Shown here in pieces: positions 51,541 through 60,818 of a stretch of 64,000 nucleotides of DNA; the stretch's first letter is position 1; the number at the start of each line of letters is the position of its first letter. This DNA comes from Polaribacter sp. Z022 (GTDB lineage Bacteria; Bacteroidota; Bacteroidia; Flavobacteriales; Flavobacteriaceae). Under the pieces are notes generated by a model. The model did no database searches. It was given only the letters and a program-made list of their open reading frames with translations, and was not told the origin of the DNA. A program made the translations under genes and the position numbers. The DNA lies in contig NZ_JALCZO010000001.1 of assembly GCF_023555495.1 (NCBI RefSeq), forward strand, positions 62,001-126,000. Reading direction: 5' to 3'.

Positions 51541-54036
51541 TTAATTAGTAATTAAAACTTTTTTAGTTAACGTATTGTTGTCTTGAAGTTTTACACTTAT
51601 AATATAAACACCTGTAGAAATTTTAGAAACATCTATTGTTTGATTATTCATAAAAGTATTCATTTTTCTACCTTGAATGTTATATAAAGAAATATCTTTT
51701 ACACTATTGTTGTCATTACTATACTTAACAATTAATTCTTTTACATTGTTTACATAAACGTTTAATAAACTAGAGTTTAAACTTTCTATAAATGTTTCGT
51801 TACTTAAGGTGTTCTGTTTGGTATACACAATTTCGAATCTATCATTATTTTCTCCAATTGTATCAACATTAAACTTATAACTTCCTTGTCTTAAATCTGA
51901 GGTTATATTCTGTTCTTTATCTCTTAAAAAAATATTATATTCTTCATTTATAAACTCACTTTGAATGCCAATAGAATACTCTCCAATTTCATCAATTACA
52001 AAACCTACATTTACTTTTACCTCATCAGATTCTAATGTTGGAAGCCCTTGTATAGTTGCTTTTTTATCACCGTTAACTAATGTATAAAAACCCATAGATT
52101 TTTGGCTAACATCAAAAGGTGCATCATACAATCTGTCAAATGAGTTTGTTGCTCCATCTACAAAACCAACAAGCAACGTATTTGTTTTCTTTTTATGATT
52201 AAACGTAAACCAAGATCTATTAATAGTTTTATCTGTTTTAGCAATATTATTACTTTTATAAAAAGTACTATTATTTGCAGCTACTTGATGCGTTGTTTTA
52301 AAAGTAATTGTACTAGCACTCAGTGTTTTTATAAAAAATCCTTGACCAGTTCCTATTTTACCATTAGTGGTAGTTGATGCTACAGATGATCCTGTAATGT
52401 TATATACCACATATTCATCAACATTATTTTCTCCTATTTCTGCATTTTGCTGATTCCAAAAATAAATTTCACCACTCAATCCTGGATTATCTGGGTCAGT
52501 AACAACTAAATCCCAATCTATAGCAGCAGGATAAGGGTTTCCAACTAAATTATCTCCTTCTGTAGACCATTCATTTCCATCACTACCTTCTCCTTCTAAA
52601 TTAGAAGTATTGTATATATTAACTGTAATATCTCCAGAATTTACGGCTCCAGAAAAAGTTCTTAATTGACCTCCTGTTCCTTCATTTTGAATAGCGTAAC
52701 CAATTCCTTGTTCAAAATCTGAAGTGCCATGAAAAGCCCAATCTGAATTATTTGCACTAGCATTAAAATGATAAATAAGTTCTGCATCAGGAAAAACAGA
52801 AGCAATATTAGAATCTCCACTTATAACAGGAGAACTCCAATAAGAATAAAAATCATTACCTCCATAAGTTGGTGTTAGTCTTTCTACATTATAAACTCCT
52901 GATCCTCCTAAATCTTTCTTTTCTCTTAATACTAAACTTCCACTTTCTTCAACATTAATAGTACCATTATTAATAATATCATAACTTACCTCTAGAGTTC
53001 CACCACTTTGTACTGTAATACTTGCACTTGAATTAACTTGTAAGTCTCCAGCAACTACATGAGTTCCAGAAGTTATAATAGGATAATTTGTTGAAGCTTG
53101 AATTTCTACAGCTTCCTTTGTTAGTACATTTGGTACAGTACCTCCAACCCAATTAGAACCAGTGTTCCAATCTGAAGATGCAGCAGTAGCACTCCAAATA
53201 ATAGTAGTTACAGGAGAAACTGTAGCTTCAGATGTTGTAGAATTATCATTTGTACTTAAATATGTAAATGTATCACCATCTAAAATTGCAACTAAATCAT
53301 CTGTACCAACTGTTGTAATAATATCTGCTTTATAATCGTCTATTTCTGCAGGTGTTCTAACATCGTTCCAAAGTCTAAATCCCCATAAATATCCTTCAAA
53401 ATAATTTGTACCTGAATAACTTGTTAAAGCTGAAGATGCATAAAAATATTCAGAATTTAATTGACTTGTCCATGTTGCTGTACTTAGAGGAAATCTAACA
53501 TTTGCATCTTTATACCCCACCCTCATTGTATTATGTCCTCCAAATTGGTACCCAGAATTTTCTCCAATTAAAGTTCCATCCAAATAAAACTTTAACGCAG
53601 TATTTTGATTAGCTCCCATTAAATTTGTTGTATTGTTGGCAGCTAATGCATTGTCTAAAACCAAAGCTACATGATACCATGTATCTGCAGTAATTGCCTT
53701 TCTAAAAAAGGTTCCTTGCCATTGAGGTGAATAATCTGCTCTATTATACCCACCTACAACTAAATACCCATCTTCTATATAAATTAATACAGCTCTTGTA
53801 CCAGCACCTTCTTTCATAATAAATTGCCTACTAGTAACTTCTTCTGCTTTAAACCAAGTTTCATATGTTCTATTATTGGTTGTAGTAGTATTAATTTGAG
53901 GTATATTAGTATTTGATGCACCACCTACATTTATATAATCATCTACTCCATCAAAATAAAAGCCATCATTTTCAGTTTGAGCAATACTCATAAAAGAAAA
54001 CAGCAATGCAATTAAAGTTAAAAATGTGTTTTTCAT
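51541..54036 (-). CDS. Secreted T9SS protein with one LamG-like domain (paralogue 3)
   Basis: 831 aa from the ATG at 54036, which opens the signal peptide MKNTFLTLIALLFSFMSIAQ; a start at 54057 would put MGKRKRI before it. LamG domain (about 25-255) with YETWFKAEEVTSRQFIMKEG, then the middle region (SYWSSPVISG, EGDNLVGNPYPAAIDWDLVV) and a T9SS sorting domain ending STGVYIISVKLQDNNTLTKK-VLITN. It lacks the early Cys found in the two paralogues (IPCSTG, IPCTSG) and is the most diverged of the three. It is first in transcription order and has its own promoter elements. Confidence 0.86.
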   Translation of the reverse strand: MKNTFLTLIALLFSFMSIAQTENDGFYFDGVDDYINVGGASNTNIPQINTTTTNNRTYETWFKAEEVTSRQFIMKEGAGTRAVLIYIEDGYLVVGGYNRADYSPQWQGTFFRKAITADTWYHVALVLDNALAANNTTNLMGANQNTALKFYLDGTLIGENSGYQFGGHNTMRVGYKDANVRFPLSTATWTSQLNSEYFYASSALTSYSGTNYFEGYLWGFRLWNDVRTPAEIDDYKADIITTVGTDDLVAILDGDTFTYLSTNDNSTTSEATVSPVTTIIWSATAASSDWNTGSNWVGGTVPNVLTKEAVEIQASTNYPIITSGTHVVAGDLQVNSSASITVQSGGTLEVSYDIINNGTINVEESGSLVLREKKDLGGSGVYNVERLTPTYGGNDFYSYWSSPVISGDSNIASVFPDAELIYHFNASANNSDWAFHGTSDFEQGIGYAIQNEGTGGQLRTFSGAVNSGDITVNIYNTSNLEGEGSDGNEWSTEGDNLVGNPYPAAIDWDLVVTDPDNPGLSGEIYFWNQQNAEIGENNVDEYVVYNITGSSVASTTTNGKIGTGQGFFIKTLSASTITFKTTHQVAANNSTFYKSNNIAKTDKTINRSWFTFNHKKKTNTLLVGFVDGATNSFDRLYDAPFDVSQKSMGFYTLVNGDKKATIQGLPTLESDEVKVNVGFVIDEIGEYSIGIQSEFINEEYNIFLRDKEQNITSDLRQGSYKFNVDTIGENNDRFEIVYTKQNTLSNETFIESLNSSLLNVYVNNVKELIVKYSNDNNSVKDISLYNIQGRKMNTFMNNQTIDVSKISTGVYIISVKLQDNNTLTKKVLITN

Positions 54037-54084
54037 AATTCTTTTTCTTTTACCCATTTTAAATTTTCAGATAAACTGAACAAC

Positions 54085-54092
54085 CAAAAATA
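54085..54092 (-). promoter_or_regulatory. -7 box of LamG paralogue 3
   Basis: TATTTTTG on the minus strand, at the same 47-bp distance from the TTTATCGATATAA motif as in paralogue 2. Confidence 0.5.
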
Positions 54093-54138
54093 ATTCGTTA
54101 TTAATTTACACACATCCATTTTTCGACAAATAGAATTT

Positions 54139-54151
54139 TTATATCGATAAA
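54139..54151 (-). promoter_or_regulatory. Shared upstream motif TTTATCGATATAA (copy 2)
   Basis: Flanked as GAATTTTTATATCGATAAA on the plus strand. It lies 103 bp upstream of the paralogue 3 start codon; copy 1 lies 96 bp upstream of paralogue 2. Confidence 0.55.
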
Positions 54152-54197
54152 ATGATATTTTCTAAAGATTTTTATTATAAAAAATTAACAGAATATC

Positions 54198-54205
54198 TAT
54201 ATTTG
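54198..54205 (+). promoter_or_regulatory. -7 box of the M3 peptidase gene
   Basis: TATATTTG, 20 bp before the ATG at 54226. Confidence 0.5.
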
Positions 54206-54225
54206 ACCTTTATACATATAGATTT

Positions 54226-56241
54226 ATGAATCCACTTTTACAAGATTTTAATACAGCTCCATTTTCAAAAATTACAACTAAAGATTACAAACCAGCAATT
54301 AAAAAAGGAATAGAAATTGCAAAATCTGAAATAAATGAAATTGTAATAAATACTGAAAAACCTACTTTTGAAAATACAACTGTTGCTTTAGATTTTACAG
54401 GTGAAAAATTAAATAGAATTACCAGTATTTTTTTTAATTTAAATTCTGCAGAAACTAATGAAGAAATTCAGAAAATTGCTCAAGAAGTTTCTCCTTGGTT
54501 AAGTGAATTTGCAAATGATATAACATTAAATGAAGCTTTATTTAAAAAAGTAAAAGCTGTTTTTGATAACAGAAATAATTTAAAATTAACACCAGAACAA
54601 GAAACATTGTTAGACAAACAATACAAAAGTTTTGCAAGAAATGGTGCTAATTTAAATGAAGCAGATAAAACCACACTTCGTGAAATAGACGCAAAACTTT
54701 CTAAACTATCTTTAAAATTTGGTGAAAATGTTTTAGCAGAAACTAATGCTTTTGAATTACATTTAACAGATGAAAATGATTTAGCAGGATTGCCAGAAAG
54801 TGTAAAAGAAGCTGCAAAAGAAGTAGCAAAATCTAAAGAAAAAGAAGGGTATGTTTTTACTCTAGACTACCCAAGTTATATTCCTTTTTTAACCTATGCA
54901 GATAATAGAGAATTGCGTAAAAAAATGGCTATTGCTGCTGGAAAAAAAGCATTTCAAAACAATGAATTTAACAATGAACAAATTGTTTTAGATATTGTAA
55001 ACCTTAGACAAAAAAGAGCCAATTTATTGGGTTATAAAACACATGCTCATTTTGTTTTAGAAGAAAGAATGGCAGAAACACCAGAAAATGTTATTAATTT
55101 TTCTAATAATTTACTTGAAAAAGCAAAACCAGCTGCTTTAAGAGAATTTAAAAACTTAGAAAATTACGCTAAAAAATTAGATGGAATTAATAAACTTCAA
55201 AAATGGGATGGTGCTTATTATTCTGAAAAATTAAAGAAAGAATTGTTTGATTTAGATCAAGAAATTTTAAAACCTTACTTTAAATTAGAAAATGTAATTG
55301 AAGGTTCTTTTGAAATTGCAAATCGTTTATTTGATTTACATTTTGAAGAAGTTTTTACAATAGAAAAATATCATGAAGATGTAAAAACATATAACGTTAC
55401 TGATTCTAATGGTAATTTTATTGCTGTTTATTATGCAGATTTTCATCCAAGAAAAGGAAAACGCAATGGTGCGTGGATGACTAGTTACAAGCCACAACAA
55501 ATAAAAAACGGAATTAACGAAAGACCTCACGTTTCTATTGTATGTAATTTTACAAAACCTACAGAAACGAAACCTTCATTATTGACATTTAATGAAGTTA
55601 CTACATTGTTTCACGAATTTGGTCATGCTTTACATGGTATGCTAGCAAACACCACATATAATAGTTTATCAGGAACTTCTGTTTCTTGGGATTTTGTGGA
55701 ATTACCAAGTCAGGTTATGGAAAATTGGTGTTTTGAAAAAGAGGCTTTAGAGTTGTTTGCAAAACATTATGAAACTGGAGAAAGTTTACCAATGGAATAT
55801 GTAGAAAAAATAAAAGAATCTGCTAGTTTTAATGAAGGAATGCAAACTTTACGTCAATTAAGTTTTGGCTTATTAGATATGCAGTGGCATGGACAAGATC
55901 CTTCAGAAATAACCTCTATAAAAGAATTTGAAAACAATGCTTTTGCTGAAACAAAATTATATCCTGATGTTGCAGAAAACTGTATGAGTACTGCTTTTTC
56001 TCATATTTTTCAAGGAGGGTATTCTTCTGGATATTATTCTTATAAATGGGCAGAAGTTTTAGATGCAGATGCTTTTGATTACTTTTTAGAAAAAGGAATT
56101 TTTAACAAAGACGTTGCAACAAAATTTAAAGAAAACGTACTATCTAAAGGTGGTACAGAAAAACCTATGGTATTATATAAACGCTTTAGAGGAAAAGAAC
56201 CTAAACCAGATGCATTGCTAAAAAGAGCAGGTTTAATCTAA
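54226..56241 (+). CDS. M3 family metallopeptidase (oligopeptidase A / Dcp type)
   Basis: 671 aa, cytoplasmic, no signal peptide. The zinc site HEFGHALHGM lies near residue 463, and the third ligand Glu falls in the following helix (WDFVELPSQVMENWCFEKEA). The C-terminal FQGGYSSGYYSYKWAEVLDAD is typical of the M3A subfamily, which holds oligopeptidase A and peptidyl-dipeptidase Dcp. It degrades short peptides, including cleaved signal peptides. Sequence alone does not decide between prlC and dcp. A weak hairpin (AAGCAATTTGCTT, 56254-56266) follows. Confidence 0.93.
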   Translation: MNPLLQDFNTAPFSKITTKDYKPAIKKGIEIAKSEINEIVINTEKPTFENTTVALDFTGEKLNRITSIFFNLNSAETNEEIQKIAQEVSPWLSEFANDITLNEALFKKVKAVFDNRNNLKLTPEQETLLDKQYKSFARNGANLNEADKTTLREIDAKLSKLSLKFGENVLAETNAFELHLTDENDLAGLPESVKEAAKEVAKSKEKEGYVFTLDYPSYIPFLTYADNRELRKKMAIAAGKKAFQNNEFNNEQIVLDIVNLRQKRANLLGYKTHAHFVLEERMAETPENVINFSNNLLEKAKPAALREFKNLENYAKKLDGINKLQKWDGAYYSEKLKKELFDLDQEILKPYFKLENVIEGSFEIANRLFDLHFEEVFTIEKYHEDVKTYNVTDSNGNFIAVYYADFHPRKGKRNGAWMTSYKPQQIKNGINERPHVSIVCNFTKPTETKPSLLTFNEVTTLFHEFGHALHGMLANTTYNSLSGTSVSWDFVELPSQVMENWCFEKEALELFAKHYETGESLPMEYVEKIKESASFNEGMQTLRQLSFGLLDMQWHGQDPSEITSIKEFENNAFAETKLYPDVAENCMSTAFSHIFQGGYSSGYYSYKWAEVLDADAFDYFLEKGIFNKDVATKFKENVLSKGGTEKPMVLYKRFRGKEPKPDALLKRAGLI

Positions 56242-56253
56242 GAATAAATATTT

Positions 56254-56279
56254 AAGCAATTTGCTTATATTTCTTTTTT
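56254..56279 (+). terminator. Weak terminator candidate after the M3 peptidase
   Basis: A small hairpin AAGC / GCTT, extended by two A-T pairs in AAGCAATTTGCTT, followed by a T-rich stretch (ATATTTCTTTTTT). The stem is short. Confidence 0.35.
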
Positions 56280-56322
56280 AAAAAAAGAAATAACTTTAGT
56301 TAGTCATTAAATTCCCCAAAAA

Positions 56323-56844
56323 ATGGTTAAACTAAAACTTATATTATTAATACTTTTTCTGACATTCGGATTTGAAATTTTCTGTCAAAATTCTTTTGAT
56401 TTATCAATACATCAAGACACTAAATTTATATTTGTAGGAGATGATAGAGGCAATCATAGAGGAACTTTAGATATAATTATAAAACTTGAAGTACCTATAA
56501 AAAGATTTTCTAAAAGTCAAATTAGTATTTTTCCGTTATTCGAGCATGCTGCTCTACATAGTGGTTCTTTACAACGCTATGCAATTGGTGCATCTTATGT
56601 TTATAAAGATTTTTTTATTAAAAAAATAAATTTAGGTCTATATCCTAATTACGGTTTTATAACAAGATTTAATGACACCAATTCAAGTGCAGGTATAGAT
56701 ATTGATATTTCATATAGATTAACCAAACGTGTTTCTATTAGTTATGTGCATCAAATAATTGAAAGGACAGATTTAAAAACTACTTATAATGAAAGTGATT
56801 ATATTAGAAATAGTAGCTTTTTAGGTTTTAAAGTTCATTTTTAA
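56323..56844 (+). CDS. Small secreted beta-barrel-like protein, unknown
   Basis: 173 aa. Signal peptide (LKLILLILFLTFGFEIFCQ), then beta-strand-like alternation and a final FLGFKVHF with terminal Phe, as in outer-membrane barrels. GASYVYKDFFIKKINLGLYP and YRLTKRVSISYVHQIIER are typical strand pairs. No enzyme motif. The stop overlaps that of the convergent glycosyltransferase by 4 bp. Confidence 0.7.
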   Translation: MVKLKLILLILFLTFGFEIFCQNSFDLSIHQDTKFIFVGDDRGNHRGTLDIIIKLEVPIKRFSKSQISIFPLFEHAALHSGSLQRYAIGASYVYKDFFIKKINLGLYPNYGFITRFNDTNSSAGIDIDISYRLTKRVSISYVHQIIERTDLKTTYNESDYIRNSSFLGFKVHF

Positions 56845-58082
56845 CTTTTGTTTTTCTCTTCAATCCATTTACTCATAAATTTTGTTGCTTGTACAGTTTG
56901 ATGTTGCAATAAGTTTCCCAAAAAATTATGAGTTCTATGATATTTTAAATTGTCTTGAACATTAATAATCTTATTAATAAATGGATCACTAATTTTTTCT
57001 TTGTCATAAATCTGATTGATAATTTCTATCCCTTTTTGCTGCGATTTTTTCCAAAGATTTTCATCAGTATATAATTGTATTGCTTTTTCTGAAAATGAGT
57101 TATAATCATCTTCAACAAAACCATTCCATGGTAAATTATTATGCATACCCTCTGCTCCAATATTTGTGGTTACACTTGGCGTTCCACAAATCATTGCCTC
57201 AGTTAATTTTCCTTTTATTCCTGCACCAAAATTTAAAGGAGCCAAAACTACTTTCGCATTTTTTACAACTGCATTAGCATCTTCAGCAAAACCTTTTATA
57301 ATAAAACCTTCATTTTTATTATGTAATTGGTTTATTTGCTGATTGGCATAGGCACCATAAATATGAATTTCAGCTTTGGGTAGTTGTTTTCTAATGCGTC
57401 TCCAAATATATTTCTTTAATGTTAAAACTGCATCTACATTGGGTTTATGAAAGAAATTACCTATAAAAACAAAATGGTTTCTTTCTTCGAACGACTTCCA
57501 TTTATCAACCTTTTTTTTGTCAATTTTATTTAATAAAAAAGGTAAATAACAAAGTAGGTTTTCATCAACCTTAAAAACAGATTTTAACAAATCCATTTCA
57601 TAAGTAGAAATAATTAAACTCAAATCGCATCTTAAAATAGATGCAATTTCTCTTTTTGTATCATTAGAATCTAATAGAGCTTCAGTTGTATATTTTTCTC
57701 CTTTTTTAAATTGATTTTGGCGTGTTTTTCGTAAAAAATGTAAATCTTCAGTATCTAAAACTCGTAAAGCATTTGGACAGTTTTCTGCAACCCTCCAACC
57801 AAATTGTTCTTCCATCATAAAACGATCGAACATTACAATTGTAGGTTGTAATTTTTTTATAAAATCATCAAAAGAAGACGAATTTAACTCAATAGAAACC
57901 TCATCAATCCCTAAAGAACTTAAACTTGTTGCATTTTTACTTTTTTGAGCTGGAGAAGCAAATGTAATATTCCAGTTTTGTTTTAAAAACTGCTCTATTA
58001 ACTGCATCATTCTACTACCAGCAGCAGAAGAATTAGGCTCTACCCAAACATAACCAATAATTAAAACGTGTTGTTTATTCAA
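56841..58082 (-). CDS. Glycosyltransferase, GT4-like
   Basis: 413 aa from a TTG start directly after the stop of the haem-binding gene; the next in-frame ATG (SRMMQL) would cut off the conserved N-terminal strand VLIIGYVWVEPNSSAAGSRM. Rossmann-type N-domain, then a C-domain with FVFIGNFFHKPNVDAVLTLK, VVLAPLNFGAGIKGKLTEAM and GTPSVTTNIGAEGM: the E-x7-E region of GT-B enzymes. Retaining sugar transfer to an unknown acceptor. It is translationally coupled to the upstream gene, although no functional link is evident. Confidence 0.82.
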   Translation of the reverse strand: MNKQHVLIIGYVWVEPNSSAAGSRMMQLIEQFLKQNWNITFASPAQKSKNATSLSSLGIDEVSIELNSSSFDDFIKKLQPTIVMFDRFMMEEQFGWRVAENCPNALRVLDTEDLHFLRKTRQNQFKKGEKYTTEALLDSNDTKREIASILRCDLSLIISTYEMDLLKSVFKVDENLLCYLPFLLNKIDKKKVDKWKSFEERNHFVFIGNFFHKPNVDAVLTLKKYIWRRIRKQLPKAEIHIYGAYANQQINQLHNKNEGFIIKGFAEDANAVVKNAKVVLAPLNFGAGIKGKLTEAMICGTPSVTTNIGAEGMHNNLPWNGFVEDDYNSFSEKAIQLYTDENLWKKSQQKGIEIINQIYDKEKISDPFINKIINVQDNLKYHRTHNFLGNLLQHQTVQATKFMSKWIEEKNKS

Positions 58083-58556
58083 TTATTTAGAGTTCATTTG
58101 TTGTTTATAATCTGCTTGTACTTTTTTACCCCAAGCAACAACAGCATCAATTTGATCTTGAGATAAATTTGCTTCTGTATGTGTCCAAGTGTAAGAGTTT
58201 AAAGGCATGTGCTTCTTTTCTACTTCTTCATGAAGTTCATCCATTTTATGTTCTTTACGTTTTAAAGAATATTCATTCCATTTAGAAAAATTTAACTTTC
58301 TTTTTCCAACTTTTACATGATCGTTCATCCAATAATTAACAGGTGTAATATTACTGTACCATGGATACTTAGTAACATTTGAATGACAATCATAACAACT
58401 TTCCTTTAAAATTTTATGTACGTTTTCTGGCGGATTTGTTTCAGAAATAAAAGCCTCTAAAGAAGTTAAAGATCCTTCATTTTTTTCAGGCCCAAAAAAT
58501 TGTACTATTATTAAAACTAATAACAAAAAGAACCCAATTTTTTTTATTGTTTTCAT
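58083..58556 (-). CDS. Haem-binding domain protein (cytochrome c-like, CxxCH)
   Basis: 157 aa. One N-terminal membrane anchor or signal (IGFFLLLVLIIVQFFG), then a haem-attachment motif SCYDCHSN near residue 53. WYSNITPVNYWMNDHVKVGK and LNFSKWNEYSLKRKEHKMDE match the haem-binding domain family (Haem_bd) common in Bacteroidetes. A Met in KKHMPLNSY is the likely distal ligand. It probably acts in periplasmic electron transfer. First of two genes with the glycosyltransferase. Confidence 0.88.
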   Translation of the reverse strand: MKTIKKIGFFLLLVLIIVQFFGPEKNEGSLTSLEAFISETNPPENVHKILKESCYDCHSNVTKYPWYSNITPVNYWMNDHVKVGKRKLNFSKWNEYSLKRKEHKMDELHEEVEKKHMPLNSYTWTHTEANLSQDQIDAVVAWGKKVQADYKQQMNSK

Positions 58557-58625
58557 TGCGAAAATTTTAAAATTATCTTGATAGTAAATCTACTGAATTA
58601 TCTCCTTATTCTATGAAAATATCCG

Positions 58626-58633
58626 TATTTTTG
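58626..58633 (+). promoter_or_regulatory. -7 box of lpdA
   Basis: TATTTTTG, 58 bp before the lpdA start codon. Confidence 0.5.
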
Positions 58634-58691
58634 TCAACTATTAATAAAGAAAAAACCGAAAGGTTACATTATACGCAAAAATTAACCACAA

Positions 58692-60092
58692 ATGAAATAC
58701 GACATTATAGTAATTGGATCTGGTCCTGGAGGATACATTTCTGCAGTTAGAGCTTCTCAATTAGGAAAAAAAGTAGCAATTATCGAAAAATATCCTACTT
58801 TAGGAGGAACATGTTTAAATGTTGGTTGTATTCCATCAAAAGCGTTGTTAGATTCTTCTCATCATTATTATGATGCTGTTCATCACTTTGAAGAGCATGG
58901 AATTTCTGTTGAAAAACCTTCTTTTGATTTTGGTAAAATGGTTGATAGAAAAGCTAAAGTTGTTGAAACTACAACTGGAGGAATTAAATACTTAATGGAC
59001 AAAAACAAGATTGATGTTTATGAAGGTGTTGGTTCTTTTGAAGATGCAACTCATGTTAAAGTTACTAAAAGTGATGGTTCTTCAGAAATAATTGAAGGAA
59101 CAAATACAATTATAGCTACAGGTTCTAAACCTTCTACATTGCCTTTTATATCTTTAGATAAAGAACGTGTAATTACCTCTACTGAAGCTTTAAAATTAAA
59201 AGAAGTACCAAAACATTTAATTGTAATTGGTGGTGGAGTTATTGGTTTAGAGTTAGGCTCTGTTTACAAACGTTTGGGTGCAGATGTTTCTGTTGTAGAA
59301 TATGCTCCAAAAATTACGCCTACTATGGATGCAGATGTTTCTAAAGAACTTACAAAAGTTTTAAAGAAACAAGGAATGAAATTTAATGTAAGTCATGGAG
59401 TAACTTCTGTAGAAAGAAATGGAGATGAGGTTATAGTAAAAGCTACTAACAAAAAAGGTGTTGAGGTTGAGTTTAAAGGTGATTATTGTTTAGTTGCTGT
59501 TGGACGTAGAGCTTATACTGATGGTTTAGGTTTAGAAAAAGTTGGTGTTGAGGTTAACGAACGTGGACAAGTTTCTGTTAACGACCATTTACAAACAAAT
59601 ATATCTAATATTTATGCAATTGGTGATGTTGTTAAAGGTGCAATGTTAGCTCATAAAGCTGAAGAAGAAGGAGTTGTTGTAGCAGAATATTTAGCTGGAG
59701 AAAAACCACATATTGATTATAACTTAATTCCTGGTATTGTTTATACATGGCCAGAAGTTGCTGCTGTTGGTAAAACAGAACAAGAATTAAAAGATGCTGG
59801 TGTAGCTTATAAAGCTGGTAAATTTTCTATGAGAGCTTTAGGAAGATCTAGAGCAAGTGGAGATATAGATGGTTTTGTAAAAGTATTAGCAGATAAAAAT
59901 ACAGATGAGGTTTTAGGAGTTCATATGGTTGGTGCACGTGTTGCAGACTTAATTATGGAAGCTGCTGTTGCAATGGAATTTAGAGCTTCTGCAGAAGATT
60001 TAGCAAGAATTTGTCATGGTCATCCAACATATTCTGAAGCTGTAAAAGAAGCTGCAAAAGCTGCTTGGGATGGAAAACCTTTAAATGCCTAA
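58692..60092 (+). CDS. lpdA: Dihydrolipoyl dehydrogenase (E3)
   Basis: 466 aa. FAD disulfide reductase shared by pyruvate and 2-oxoglutarate dehydrogenase complexes and the glycine cleavage system. FAD site VIGSGPGGYISAVRASQLG, redox disulfide GGTCLNVGCIPSK (near residues 40-50), NAD site VIGGGVIGLELGSVYKRLG and the C-terminal catalytic HGHPTYSEAVKEA (His-Glu base). It stands alone, away from genes for E1 and E2, which is common in this group. A perfect terminator follows. Confidence 0.97.
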   Translation: MKYDIIVIGSGPGGYISAVRASQLGKKVAIIEKYPTLGGTCLNVGCIPSKALLDSSHHYYDAVHHFEEHGISVEKPSFDFGKMVDRKAKVVETTTGGIKYLMDKNKIDVYEGVGSFEDATHVKVTKSDGSSEIIEGTNTIIATGSKPSTLPFISLDKERVITSTEALKLKEVPKHLIVIGGGVIGLELGSVYKRLGADVSVVEYAPKITPTMDADVSKELTKVLKKQGMKFNVSHGVTSVERNGDEVIVKATNKKGVEVEFKGDYCLVAVGRRAYTDGLGLEKVGVEVNERGQVSVNDHLQTNISNIYAIGDVVKGAMLAHKAEEEGVVVAEYLAGEKPHIDYNLIPGIVYTWPEVAAVGKTEQELKDAGVAYKAGKFSMRALGRSRASGDIDGFVKVLADKNTDEVLGVHMVGARVADLIMEAAVAMEFRASAEDLARICHGHPTYSEAVKEAAKAAWDGKPLNA

Positions 60093-60104
60093 TAGCATTT
60101 AAAT

Positions 60105-60143
60105 AAAAAAATCTCGAAATAATGATTATTTCGAGATTTTTTT
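60105..60143. terminator. Bidirectional terminator overlapping the DUF4230 gene end
   Basis: Perfect 18-bp inverted repeat AAAAAAATCTCGAAATAA / TTATTTCGAGATTTTTTT with a 3-nt loop. The right arm also encodes the last codons (KKISK and stop) of the minus-strand gene. Confidence 0.93.
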
Positions 60144-60737
60144 ATTTCCTTCATTTGTTTCTAAAGCAGTATAATCTAATTTCCATCCAATAGTTTCAAC
60201 CAAACTTTCCATTAACAATATAGCTTCTAAAGCTTCTTTATTTGCCAATTGAATTAAATTACTATCTGGTATTTTATTTAAAACATGATCTTTTGCTTCT
60301 TTATTTAACGTAGTTAAATCTTCTGTATCAAACTTGTTTAAATAACCGTTTTTAATATCGTAAAACTTTGTATCTGTTTCTATTGATAAAATTTCTGGTG
60401 CTGGAAATTCTGATAAAATAATTTTCTTTTCTTTAGTGTCAGATTGTAGTTTTATCTTTCTAAAGTCGAAACCAATATGAGCTTTTGCTGTTATTAAAAT
60501 AATTGCCTTTTTTTTACTTACAATACTTCCCCAGAATTTTTCCTTAGTATTTTCATGATGATAAATTTCAGAAAAATCTCCTTCTACAGTAATTAACTTT
60601 GATACTTTTCTAATTTTATCTAATAAAATAACAGATTGTTTTTCTGTTAAACTTTTTTTCTTTGATAAAGAGAATTTTTGAGAAATCAGAAACGATACTC
60701 CAAAACCAACAACTAAACCTAAAATAATTAATTCCAT
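60126..60737 (-). CDS. DUF4230 membrane-anchored protein
   Basis: 203 aa. One N-terminal membrane helix (LIILGLVVGFGVSFLIS), then a soluble domain with ITVEGDFSEIYHHEN and KAIILITAKAHIGFDFRKIK, the DUF4230 pattern. Function unknown. The end of the coding sequence lies inside the terminator shared with lpdA, so the final residues are dictated partly by the hairpin. Confidence 0.82.
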   Translation of the reverse strand: MELIILGLVVGFGVSFLISQKFSLSKKKSLTEKQSVILLDKIRKVSKLITVEGDFSEIYHHENTKEKFWGSIVSKKKAIILITAKAHIGFDFRKIKLQSDTKEKKIILSEFPAPEILSIETDTKFYDIKNGYLNKFDTEDLTTLNKEAKDHVLNKIPDSNLIQLANKEALEAILLMESLVETIGWKLDYTALETNEGNKKISK

Positions 60738-60818
60738 AATGTAAATATACTATTGTCAAAATAAATACAACCTTTGTGCCATTCGTTTTCTTTTTATAAA
60801 GTTTCTTATTTTTATGGC

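Noticed and set aside
56269..56291. ATTTCTTTTTT / AAAAAAGAAAT inverted repeat after the M3 peptidase
   Set aside because: A nearly pure A/T stem is too weak for an intrinsic terminator; the small hairpin just before it is listed as weak.
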